Shown here piece after piece: positions 19,822-30,553 of a stretch of DNA of 64,000 bases. The position numbers were made by a program, and so were the translations under genes. Location: NCBI GenBank assembly GCA_002811645.1, contig PDIP01000021.1, forward strand, positions 210,328 to 274,327. Reading direction: 5' to 3'. Every line of letters begins with the position of its first letter. The stretch's first letter is position 1. The notes under the pieces were generated by a model that was given only the letters and a program-made list of their open reading frames with translations, was not told the origin of the DNA and did no database searches. The stretch comes from Corallochytrium limacisporum (lineage: Eukaryota; Opisthokonta).

Positions 19822-20655
19822 ATTGGACAGAGGCCGACTAAGGGGAGCCTGGAGATCAATGTTCTTCGGTATCAAGGAAAAATGGAAGGATGGGCAGGGG
19901 GAGGCGCTTGGGAGGAAAACTGTGTTTTTTCTCAAGCATTTTCTCTGGCTAGGAGGACCCTTAGCGGTCCAAAATTGGATGGGGGGAGGCTGCAGATGCG
20001 CCAGGCCAAGAGACAAAAGGCACATTCAATATGAAGCGACGGCCCTCCCCCTTGAAGGGAGGGGTAGGACAAGGCCGGTGAATATTACTCTTACGAAATA
20101 CCCGGGGGAAACCCCCCAGACCGTGTCATTTCATTTTCGGCCCTGTCTGGTCCAGTTTTCTCAGTACTAAAGGGCTTGTTTCTCTGGTGGAAGAAGGAAT
20201 GAAAGAGATGGTTTTCCGTGCCATGGGGGTTTGTTCCTTTTTTCTGCACTTGGGTGTGAGGAAGCCAACTTACCCGCAACTGCGCCACACACATCGTACA
20301 CGACGTGAGTGTGCGGTGAGTGGATACATGGGTGTGTGGTTTTCCACCAATGGAATAGATTGGATGCCATGCTATGTTTTGTGATACCTACTGAAATCCT
20401 CAGGGACCTATTTGAACATGGAAAGCATGTTTTGTGGCAGCTTTGTAGCAGCTGTGAACAGCAACTTTATCAACGGTTGTAACAAATAATTCAAACGTAT
20501 ACAGAGTTTCTCCGAGTGGAAGAACAATATTCGTGTTCGCAACATGACCTGAAAGTATTCACCTACCAAATTTTAACTTTCAATTGAACTTTCTTATACA
20601 TATAGAAAGAATTAGAGCTTGATATCATCTTATTGAGTCGGCTGCGTTCATAAAG

Positions 20656-21453
20656 ATGGGAGCCACTCAGTCAACCAAGTCGCGTTCGCGGAGTGCCAGC
20701 ACAACTCTGAGTGGGGCTGATTCTACCACTGGAGGAGTCAGCTCTACGTCTTCTAGTGTTGATACACGCTCCAGCCATCATCAACGCCATAGTGCACCGG
20801 TGCAGGGAAATGATTACGGATTACACTCGCAACAGCAAGCCGAAGCTAATGCACAAGCCATTATGAGCCTGCAGCGGGCCCTGCAGGCAAGTAACGGACA
20901 AGCCTATCTGCAGCCTAGTAGTGATGGTGGATGGACTTTGTACTCCTCGACAAATGGCAGAACTTACACAACGCATCACATATCGGGGAACGTCGTGAGC
21001 CCTCTCACCGCTGGCGGTACGAACGGGAACGCTGCCTATGGTGTATCTGGAATTACCCCTGGACGTGGCTACCCAGCACCAGGACGCCAGAATGGTGCTC
21101 GTAGTTCCGATCCGTCTGCAGAGGCACAAGCAGAGATGGCCCGCAGAATGTACCGTTACTATCGCCGTCCCCGAAAGTTCACTTGCAATTTTTGCCAGAA
21201 GACTCTCGAGATTGAGTACTACGACGAACATACAGCCAATTGTGTCAAGGCCGCAACGTACCCTTACAATGAGGAACCTGTGGGACCCGAGCTTCATGGA
21301 CGAGAATGCTCCATCTGTTTTGAAGACTTTGAGAGCGGGCAGCGATTGGCGAGACTCGAATGCTTCTGCGTCTACCACAAGAAGTGCTTAACAGAATGGT
21401 TGCAAACCCGAGCGTGCTGTCCAGAGCATCCTGATTTGGAGCCGTCAGAGTGA
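20656..21453 (+). CDS. ZNRF1/2-like E3 ubiquitin ligase with zinc finger and RING
   Basis: A 265-residue protein starting MGATQSTKS, a good N-myristoylation signal (Gly2, Ser6), as in animal ZNRF1 and ZNRF2. Residues 10-165 are Ser/Thr/Gln/Gly-rich and probably disordered. A C2HC-type finger lies near 176-200 (FTCNFCQK...DEHTANC). The RING at 218-258 has Cys218, Cys221, Cys236, Cys238, His241, Cys244 and the unusual CPEHPD ending that ZNRF proteins share. These ligases act on endosomal, lysosomal and plasma membranes through their lipid anchor. The ATG gives the exact N-terminal glycine that myristoylation needs, which supports the start. It is convergent with TIM44, 165 bp apart. Confidence 0.88.
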   Translation: MGATQSTKSRSRSASTTLSGADSTTGGVSSTSSSVDTRSSHHQRHSAPVQGNDYGLHSQQQAEANAQAIMSLQRALQASNGQAYLQPSSDGGWTLYSSTNGRTYTTHHISGNVVSPLTAGGTNGNAAYGVSGITPGRGYPAPGRQNGARSSDPSAEAQAEMARRMYRYYRRPRKFTCNFCQKTLEIEYYDEHTANCVKAATYPYNEEPVGPELHGRECSICFEDFESGQRLARLECFCVYHKKCLTEWLQTRACCPEHPDLEPSE

Positions 21454-21507
21454 TGACGGGAGCCCAATCAATGCAACCCGCCATGGTTGATTGGTAAAGG
21501 CAGGAAT

Positions 21508-21513
21508 TTTATT
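21508..21513 (-). terminator. AATAAA polyadenylation signal of TIM44
   Basis: AATAAA on the minus strand, about 106 bases after the TIM44 stop and inside the short gap to ZNRF. Confidence 0.4.
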
Positions 21514-21618
21514 TAGAAACATATTCATTACATAATTTACTATATAGAATACATGATTTAATGAAGAACATGATGCTATGAATGAACAAAAATAAGTGAT
21601 AGACTGTGCTGCCCAAAT

Positions 21619-22977
21619 TTAAACAATCTGACGACTGTCCTGCATACCCATTTCCATAACACGCCATGCAGCATCAGGGTCGTGTTCTGCCATGTCACGG
21701 ACGAGAGCCATAATGTAGAAGCACTGCTCAATCTTCTCGGGATCTCCCTCCTTGACCTCACCAGTGCGGTCCTTAATCAGAGTGATCTGCTGGGTGTTGA
21801 AGGTGTAGATCAAGCAAGGACCCTGATCCATGACTTTAGCCATAGCCAGATCTACGCCACGGAGGTCCAAGATCTTGGCGTCGACGTAGACACCCTGCTG
21901 AACACGCTGCTCTACCTGGGCGCTCACCATATTCAAGAAACCTTCCGAGCTCCACTCTCCCAGAGTGTCCAAATCGCCCCGCAAGTATGCTTCCAGAACG
22001 GTCGGTGCAATGAAAGACTCAACTTCACGAGTGAATTTCTCCTTGTTGAACTTGGGCTCAACGCGAGCAATCTCCTCCAGGGTCTCCTTCATCTCAGATT
22101 GAGTAAACATGCCACCAAAGATTTCGGTGAAACGGTCAGTCACATCACGAGCCACCCGGACAACGGGATGATCGCTCTCATCGAACTGCATCTTCAGACC
22201 GTAGAAACGCTGGAACACCGGGTTGTTCTCTTTGAAATTTTCCCATTCCATTCGGAAGCGACTTTCCTTGTGGAGCTCAACATCAGTAGCCTCCTCATTT
22301 GCCTCAACCTTGCGCTGCTTGGCTCGTTGAGCGCGACGACTTGCTCCACGGGGACCACGATATGGAGCAGATCGAGCGGCGGCATCATCTAGCAGCTCCT
22401 GGCGAATGTAGGATAACTGGTCCTGCAGGAAAGAGAAAGCTTCCTGGTCACCGGCCTCCTTCTCGGTTCCACCGTGGTTACCTTTACCGGCTCCAGCAGA
22501 TCCCGATTCACCCCCAGCCTTGGCACTGGCCTGACTAGTGCTGGCCTTAGCTTGCTCAGCAGCCTTCTTGGCAGCGTCCTTTGCCTTGTCCATACCCTCG
22601 GTTGCCTCCTTCTGCAGGGTATCCAGACGGTTCTTGATCGCGTCAGCCATGTCCCCAAATGACTTCTTGAAGTTCTCACCGGCCTTAGCTGCAGAGCCCT
22701 CGGCACCCTGGGCGAACTCCTTAGCCTTCTTTAAAGCCTCACTCTCACTCAGTTTGCCAGCCTCCGTTTCGAGGTTATTCAACTTGTCCTGCATTTCTTT
22801 ATTTTTCTCGAATCCCTTTTTGGCATTGTCGACGAACTGCTTGAAGATGCTCATGGGCCGCCGGGTGCCTGTGACTGGCACAGAGAATCTGTAGAGTCCA
22901 TATGTCGAGCGAATGGCAGTGACAGCGTTCGCTTGTCCCGTACGGGTCAGCGCACCGCTTGCAACGTGTCTCAGCAT
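21619..22977 (-). CDS. TIMM44: Mitochondrial import motor subunit TIM44
   Basis: The 452-residue protein anchors mitochondrial Hsp70 to the TIM23 channel on the matrix side of the inner membrane. Residues 1-40 are rich in Arg, Ser and Ala with almost no acids, a typical matrix presequence. Residues 45-150 form charged helices (FVDNAKKGFEKNKEM), followed by a Gly/Ser/Ala linker. The C-terminal Tim44 domain occupies about 235-445, with the conserved ARVEPKFNKEKF, EAYLRGDLDTLGEWSSE and FNTQQITLIKD-type segments. Length matches the family. It is head-to-head with NSA2 and convergent with ZNRF. Confidence 0.93.
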   Translation of the reverse strand: MLRHVASGALTRTGQANAVTAIRSTYGLYRFSVPVTGTRRPMSIFKQFVDNAKKGFEKNKEMQDKLNNLETEAGKLSESEALKKAKEFAQGAEGSAAKAGENFKKSFGDMADAIKNRLDTLQKEATEGMDKAKDAAKKAAEQAKASTSQASAKAGGESGSAGAGKGNHGGTEKEAGDQEAFSFLQDQLSYIRQELLDDAAARSAPYRGPRGASRRAQRAKQRKVEANEEATDVELHKESRFRMEWENFKENNPVFQRFYGLKMQFDESDHPVVRVARDVTDRFTEIFGGMFTQSEMKETLEEIARVEPKFNKEKFTREVESFIAPTVLEAYLRGDLDTLGEWSSEGFLNMVSAQVEQRVQQGVYVDAKILDLRGVDLAMAKVMDQGPCLIYTFNTQQITLIKDRTGEVKEGDPEKIEQCFYIMALVRDMAEHDPDAAWRVMEMGMQDSRQIV

Positions 22978-24428
22978 GTTTGCCAGTTTTTTGTTTGCTC
23001 TCTACAAGAATACAAACGACTACGTCATCACAGTCCTCTTTAGAACCTAGCGGCACAGATTCTTATACCCGTCTGTACCTTTGCTCTCTGAAACTTGGCG
23101 GGCCTTGTACATGTGTACTAATCAATGAATTGGACCTATCACCCCACATAATCCCCAGCCGTAACCAAAAGACACGAAATTGTCGGATCGTGTATCGGTG
23201 CCAGGGGCACATGACCGCCACCATCTGGCAACCCCTTTTCCAACGGGCCATCCGAGCGGGCCTCACCTGCGGCCTCCACCGGCTATGTGTCTTGGCCGTC
23301 GTTTGAAAATGTATGGGATGGGGCATCCCACTCCCCCGCCCGGCCGGGAGGGTTCTCAGGCACTAAAATGTTCCTGACCAAGTAGAAATATTTGATATAC
23401 TTACGTCTATAAATAGAAACCGGATGCCCGAAGATATCAACCATCGAATACTAATTATAATATACTGAATGGTTTTGAAATTTGCTGAAGAGGCCTTCAA
23501 CGTAGTATCGAGACCAACAGCCCCCTCTGTACAAGGGAAGCACGCAGCACACACACAAATTATCACACGTGTGTAAAAAGTGTGGAAAAACCAATAATTG
23601 GGCTTGGAAAGTGCAAAAACATGGTGCTTTGGGTATGGTACTTTGGCCCGGTGGCAGTGAGTGCTGAAGGCCCTACTTTGGGTATGGAGCGGGAAGAAAG
23701 AACAGTTGAAGGGATGCTCGGGCGGTACATTCAGAACTGGCAGGGCTGGGTCTGAGTTTGCTCAGGGCATGTGCGCGTCTCAAGGACTGAATAAACGGGT
23801 TCAGCAGTTTTGAGCGAAGTACTTCCTGCATCGAACCCGAGGGACAGAGGCGGGGTGGTGGGGAAATTAGTTCCTCCATTGCTGCTTTTCTTTTCGGCTT
23901 GAGACCCGCCCAGTACATTCAGTATGGTCGGGCCTCGACTCTGGGCACCACACCCCACATTTATTTCCCATTTGGCAGGGGGGTTTCTTTCGTCGGCGCA
24001 CGAACGGCACAGTGGTCTGGACGGTTAAACGGCGAGTCTTTTCAATGCATTTCTGTTTCAATTGCCATGAATCGGGTATTTTGGACGACTATAGGTACCT
24101 GAATACGAAGGACATTTTTTCAATGATTTAGTAACCATAGTAGTGAAATTTTGCAACTCTGGTGAGATCTAGCCCAAAATACGGCAACGTCTGCAAGTCC
24201 AAGTAGCCGGTCTTACATTCACACGTTCGGTGACCTATCATTTGAAGGAAGAGACTCACCGACGAAGTTTTAAGGGTTGCCATTATTTTTGTAGGTCAAG
24301 TCGATTCTAATTCAAATCAGAACAGGTGTACTGAGTTGGAGCGAGGACACAAATAATTAGCTGTTCGCTGTTACTAGTTAGCGGTTGTACCACGGGCTGT
24401 CGATATTAGCTAGACATCATCAAACAAT
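22978..24428. other. Divergent intergenic region between TIM44 and NSA2
   Basis: About 1.45 kb carrying both promoters. No open frame with a recognisable domain and no RNA gene is visible. A near repeat of ACTTTGGGTATGG occurs at about 23624-23690. Confidence 0.55.
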
Positions 24429-25211
24429 ATGCCACAAAACGAATACATTGAGCAGGCTGTCAAGGGCCACGGTAGGCGTCTTGATTATGAAGAGCGTAAG
24501 CGCAAGAAAGAGGCCCGTAAGGTTCATGAGCAGTCAGAGAAAGCAAAGAAGCTCTTCGGTTTGAAGGCTAAGCTGTATGCCAAGAAGCGCCATAGCGAGA
24601 AGGTACAGATGAAAAAGACCATCAAGGAGCATCAAGAAAAGAAGGAGAAGCAGCAGGCGGATGACAAGGTTCAGGAGGGAGCCATCCCGGCCTACCTCTT
24701 GGATCGTCAGAAGGAGACCCGTGCGAAGGTCCTTAGCAATATGGTCAAGCAGAAGCGTAAGGAGAAGGCTGGCAAATGGGATGTCCCAATTCCAAAGGTG
24801 AAGGCTGTCGGGGAGGATGAAATGTTCAAAGTAGTCGCATCCGGTAAGCGGAAGAAGAATGCATGGAAGCGTATGGTCACGAAGGTGACCTTTGTCGGCG
24901 AAGGCTTTACGCGTAAACCGCCGAAGTACGAACGCTTTATCCGACCCATGGCCCTGCGTTTCAAGAAGGCAAATGTCACTCATCCTGAGTTGAAGGCTAC
25001 CTTCCAGCTACCTATCATTGGTGTCAAAAAGAATCCCAGCTCTCCCATGTACACGCAACTCGGCGTCATGACCAAGGGCACTATTATCGAAGTGAACGTT
25101 AGTGAACTGGGTCTGGTCACAACTACTGGTAAGGTTGTGTGGGGCAAGTATGCACAGATCACGAACAATCCTGAGAATGATGGATGCATCAACGCGATCC
25201 TCCTTGTGTAA
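24429..25211 (+). CDS. NSA2: Ribosome biogenesis protein NSA2
   Basis: At 260 residues this has exactly the family length and the invariant start [11 protein letters not shown]2 is a nucleolar factor of pre-60S particles needed for 27S pre-rRNA processing. The first third is very basic and helical ([19 protein letters not shown]). The eS8-like beta domain at about 155-260 contains [28 protein letters not shown] and the C-terminal [15 protein letters not shown]. Conservation is nearly complete, so function is secure. It is followed by a 5.3-kb region without genes. Confidence 0.97.
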   Translation: MPQNEYIEQAVKGHGRRLDYEERKRKKEARKVHEQSEKAKKLFGLKAKLYAKKRHSEKVQMKKTIKEHQEKKEKQQADDKVQEGAIPAYLLDRQKETRAKVLSNMVKQKRKEKAGKWDVPIPKVKAVGEDEMFKVVASGKRKKNAWKRMVTKVTFVGEGFTRKPPKYERFIRPMALRFKKANVTHPELKATFQLPIIGVKKNPSSPMYTQLGVMTKGTIIEVNVSELGLVTTTGKVVWGKYAQITNNPENDGCINAILLV

Positions 25212-28200
25212 CAGGGATGACGTATCTCAAATCATTTACTCTGTTCTTCCAACATCATCATTTAACACATCATTTGGCATTTATTACATAACATAGTTCT
25301 TGGTGAAAGTCTATTTGTCGCTTCATTCACACAGCGCACCGCTGATTGTGTGCTCATCCACTTTTTCATCCGCCCCCAAAGCTATTAATTAGGTCTTCAG
25401 TTGTGATTCATCCGCTCCGCCTAGGAATCAATTGTAAGTGGCTCTTTGGCAGTCAAGACAAAGCGGACATCCAAAGGCCATCCAACGGGGTGGCGGAGAA
25501 ATCAACGCTTTCTTTAAAACTCAAAACCACATCTGCTAATAGTTGCACAATAATACGGTCGCGTATCAATTCCACGAGTACAGTACTTGGAATGGACAAA
25601 CCGTGTGGGCGTGTTCGCGAGTATTCGCACCCTACGACTGGCACACCATGGCGATGTGTCCGTTGTCTTAAAGAACAAGTTCGGATCGCAGGAGTCAGAT
25701 CTCCCTAGGGGACTGACGAAAACACACAGCTTCGAAAACTGGAGAGCGCAGGGCATGCTACCCTGGTTCCCGGAACCGGAGCTTCAAAGTGTGTACGTTG
25801 CTGGGTGTAGAACTTTTGTGTGTGGTGCAAAAATATGCGGTGTCGCTAGAGAAAACAGTCTATGCGCTCCAAGAATTCTGCAGCGGGCCTGCATCCAATG
25901 TCGTGATCCAGCATCGTGATGATCGCTCATGCTTTTCATAAGATATGTTTGTATGTGTACACTGCACCACCACACATACATGATCGTGGTTTTTCACTAA
26001 CAGAACTCCGGGACAATAGCAACCGATACCACACGACGAGCACCACCTTTGACATTTTACCGCAACCATTATCGGCGTGTCCATCGAGCGGTCGCATATG
26101 GTGTGTTCAACTCCTGCTTCTTGCCATATTATCTTCGGCATTATTTACTGATGTCTGTCATTCCAACGGTCAATCAGTCATCACAGAAATAGAGAAACCA
26201 GTGCTTCCGAGGAGTGTCAAAACTTGAATTCCTAAGGGACTGTTAGACGGGGAAGTGCGATACCTGAAGACATGAGCCACTGTCTGTTTTGATCCTGAAT
26301 ATATAGAAAAGTGTGGAAAGGATCCAAGTATCCAAAGAAATCAAACCTACATATCCAAGAAGTCAAAGCTTATCGTCGTCTGCTGATGCTGATGCTCTGC
26401 GTGAGATGCTTCGCCGCAGGTGTGTGGAGGGGTACTTCGTGGGTTACTTGCAAACAGAAACAATTAAGCTAGTATTAAACACAGCGGCTTCTGAACAGGG
26501 CATCCAAACACTGTCCCCCAGAGCATGTCAGTACAGTCGATCTGTAGATCCCTATTCCGTCTGGCTTGCTGCGCCTTTGTCGTTTCAAGAAGGACCAAAA
26601 AGATTGTTTGGAACACAAAAGTCATTGGAATTCAAGAAGTTTTGAGGAGCAAAGCAAGCCCAAAACAAGCTGGAAACATAGCTAATGGAAGATCGTAGGA
26701 AGTGATAAAACTTAACTGCTACGTGCACAGGCCGCCACTAACAGAGTACCAATCCAAGACCGACTGTGGGGTAAGCAATGAGTTTAGTGATTGGCAGACG
26801 ATGCAGTAGTTAATACATCATAAGTTCTAACCAATTCTGTCCACGGAGACTGTGGCGTGCCTCGGAAGATATGTGTATGCATCGATGGTGCCTACCGCTA
26901 TCTGGTTCTCAGTGCTGCCGACGAGGTAGTAAAGGATGGTCCGTTTTGCCACAAGATTCGTATATAGTTGGTGTGTCTTGCTTACCGGAGGCGCCGAACG
27001 GGTGTGACTTGGAAACAAAAGTCCCGGACAAGAGAAGGGAGCGAACACCCAATTTGACAGCCGCAAGGTACCTACCCGTCAGGGCCTCGGCGTATATTAT
27101 GTTGATAGCGGAGACACAAGAGATGGTTTGGGCGGCACGGGCAAAGTCACATAGTGCTTGGGAAAAAATGGCGCGGGACCTTGGGAAGGCGCCAGAGTGC
27201 GGTAGACCTAAAACCCACAGGTGGGTACGGCACTTGGGGCCATATCAATAGAATGGTAAAATTACAATGAAGCGCGATGTAAGACCAACAAAACTGTCTT
27301 GTTCGGAACCCTCGCTCTATTATACGTTCATTAGTTATGAAATCAAAACGGTAGAGAAACCGCTATGACGAATTTTCACGACATGGGTTAAGTAGTAAAC
27401 GATAGGAGGTAGGGATGGGGTTGAGGGTTAACAGCATATGAGCGATGATGGCCGTTCGTAATTACGGTATGCAATCTGTTGAAACGGTCATACGCGTAAG
27501 ATTTGCATTCATACAACCGGATGTTTGATTGCGTAGTTGGCCAACTATAGAGCTGACAACTTTTCTATGACCGAGACGTACCGGACACAGGGTCCCTTCT
27601 TTTTTTATACACCAAAGACAGAAAAAACAAAGAAGGAGGCAAATTCCTATGATTGTTTCAAGGATACATACCGAAAAAGGGAGGGGAGGGAGCAGCTGGA
27701 GTGCCCTCGTATCCGAAACAGGAAAGGAGAAGGGGAGGGAGGGGGGGGGAATGGAAGGCATCGAATACACTCACCGCCATCATCCCACACTACCGCAGTA
27801 GGAGAGATTTTCAAGCCTGCCACCGGGTAGCCAAACGATGGTCATAGCTCTATTGCTCACCCTGCAGGAAATTTTTTCCGGGCGTCAATTACATTCGCCT
27901 TTGTTCTCCGGTTCCCTCCTCCGCGATGCATCCCCACACAGACCGGTCATTTCCGTCCGGCCGTCGGGCCGTTTCGCCTTAATGCTTTTTTGGCGGTGGC
28001 TTTTTACCAATACTGTCACGCATACCAGCCAATGGGGCTCCCTGTCACTAGTGGTAGTTCTGAAAAAGTATCCTTTTTAGTCTCCAAGAGGTAAAATGTC
28101 TTTACCAGTCCAGTTCCTGCGCAGCAACAGAAGACATTAATGACAACTTTCAGATCTTGCAATGCTTCCTATTTCTGCGATGCAAGAAAATTTTAACTCT

Positions 28201-30553
28201 CATGATCAAAATTGGATTTAGCCCAAACAAAAACATCGCCATGCCGTGCCTGTCAAAGACGTGAGCTATGAAATTTCCCATCAGTATCAAACAACCAGGG
28301 CCCCCTGCACCATTAAGTAAACCGCACCAGAACACACGCTGCTCGGATGGCAGCCGCATCCCAGCAGCAGGTCAGGTCTCTTTTCTCCTGTAAGGCGTCC
28401 GTGATCGGTTACTACAGAAAAAGCCAGGCCCGTTATAATGTGTAGACTTAGAGAATGTGAGAGGACACACAAGGGGACGATGTGATGCATTTCCGGCATG
28501 TCCTCAAACCGCTCGCATCACAAAGAGCATTGGCAAAACTGAGCAAGTTGTCCGCCGAAGGAAGCAAAATCCATGCAGGGATAGAACTAAGAGTATAGCA
28601 TAAAGTACTATTAGTATATGCTTGGGGCTGACATACCTATCTTATCTCTCTACCTAACCCGGCTATTATCGCGCAGCCGCTGCACTAAAGTGGAGAACCG
28701 GGATCGCACCGAAACACCTCTGTGTAGTGATGCGGGCTGGTACGTATAAAATGTCACTCTGGATATATTGTCCAAGCTCTGTTCTTACGGATTCGATCTG
28801 TGTCTGTGCGTGTGCGCAGCTGTAAGCTTTTTCTTTTTTGTGATAGTGAAATGTGCGGTCGTGTCGGGACGCTGCGGTTTCTTCAGAATATTGTTCTGTG
28901 GCACTCTGTGACTGACTCCTGGGCCGTGTCCTTTCTATACTTGAACCTAGCCGAAAATTGGCCTTTCCGGTACTGACGCGCTGGAAATCATCTGATGTTT
29001 TCTGTCTTCATGTCGCTTCCTTGCGCTCGCGTTTCTTCAGTGCTGGTGATGGCTGACCCAGGGAATTGAGGTGTTTCCATAGTCCCTCCAGTGAATTGGG
29101 CTACAGGACTTTGACATACTGTTACGGGTCGTGGGCAGGTGGACCTTGAACCGCGTACCCCTTAACCGGTGATGATCTGCTAACGCGAGGATCGCCCACT
29201 GCCCTCCCCACACATCGAGCTACGGGGCATTTTGGATAGATAGGGGAACATTTGGGAAGTGCGAAAAGGGGAGACCCCGCTGTGTCATCCACTGTTTCCC
29301 GTCATTTATTGGGCCCAAACCTGACGACGTTTGTGGGGGTTGCCAACATTTTTGTGGCTTCGAAGCGACCAACCTTGGGTGAGAGAAGAGACGAGAGTGG
29401 GAGAGTAAGCAAGAAAAGGAGGAAGTGGCCACGAGAATACAAAGGGCAATGAGAGATATGAATTATTGTTGGGACCTCGGACCCAGGCGGTTGGTTGGTG
29501 CGGTGCGGCATGTAGGGCGGGTGGGTATTTTGTAACCGCCTACCACCCTTTCAAGAAGTATGGTACAATGATACCATCATCTACGGGAAGGATCGGTGCC
29601 CGTGGTGCGCTTCGCCCCGACCGTCGTTCCTTCGTTATTCTCTCGTTCCCGTCGCTTCTCAACCAACTCAAATTTTAATTGCGTGCTGCTGATGTATATA
29701 GCCTGGCTTGGTAGTCATTCTCTGGCTTCACTAGGTGCAAGATAATTAGATAGCCAAAGTGCAGGACCCCCCTATCCGCGGGTCTACCGTTCTCCCTGCC
29801 CCTCCGTGTGCGGGGAAAGAGGCCCGAAAGAGAAGGGTGGAGGAGGGGTGAGGCAGTAGTAGTAGTGTAGTAGTTGTGGTAGTTTCAATACCTTCGCAGC
29901 GGGCTTTGCTCCCCTGTGCCTGGGGTGGTGACCTCCCCTTTTGCCCTTCCCCTTTTGCCCTTCGCTCCTCCCTTTTGTTTTCTTCCACAAGAAGAAAAAA
30001 AAAATCTCCGCCGAAGAAACTATTGCAGTAGTTGTCTAATTGAAACCCTAGGTACAGAACTGCGAAGAGGGAGGAACTGTCCACCCATGGGGAGGAAGGA
30101 AGGGAAGAGGAGGAGGGGGAGGTAGGCTGAACGGGGACATCGCAGTGTCTTTTTAGAAATCGTCGCTATTTCGCAATGGATTTGGAACGAGGGCTCTAGT
30201 CATTGTCTCGGCGAGAAAGGTTTTGGTCAGTTTCGTGATGTTCCCATTGTACTGTGGTCAATATTTTCATGGCATGACCAAATAAGTTGGTTGCACGACA
30301 TGGCTATTTGGAACACGGTTTTGAATCGTGGCACGTCTGTGAATATCAGAAAACCCAAAATGACCTTTGGCGCACGGAATAGAAACAGTCTGTGGAAGCA
30401 ACCAGAATCCGATCTTGAAGAGCACATAGTATTCCAAGGGATTTCATTGGTAGACCAGTAACATAAACCACACCCCGTCTCAGAAATATGCGTTAAGTTC
30501 GCGTTTTATAGACCAAAGTCAAGCAGAGTTGTGATCACAAGACGGTGACAACC
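25212..30553. other. 5.3-kb gene desert upstream of the bHLH-PAS factor
   Basis: No open frame with a recognisable domain on either strand; the longest (26871-27251, 126 codons, plus) has no family I know. The region holds a G-run cluster at 27732-27749, a GTA-rich patch at 29856-29882 and a 14-base tandem repeat CCCCTTTTGCCCTT at 29936-29963. I found no tRNA, rRNA or transposon. It may be an extended regulatory region for the transcription factor that follows. Confidence 0.5.
27732..27749 (+). repeat. G-quadruplex-type G-run cluster
   Basis: Runs of 4, 3 and 9 G separated by single A bases; the long run can supply two tetrad strands. Confidence 0.5.

Larger units (their letters stand above)
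18631..20655. other. Intergenic region between SLMAP and ZNRF
   Basis: About 2 kb between two plus-strand genes. It contains a G-run cluster at 19221-19248 and an AATG tandem repeat at 19796-19821. Open frames here are short, overlapping and without domains. Confidence 0.55.

Noticed and set aside
26871-27251. 126-codon plus-strand frame in the desert before bHLH-PAS
   Set aside because: No recognisable domain, mixed composition, and no supporting signal around it.
28693-28710. Possible tRNA T-arm (minus-strand GGTGCGATCCCGG)
   Set aside because: The T-loop lacks TTC, the stem does not pair, and no A-box is found upstream.
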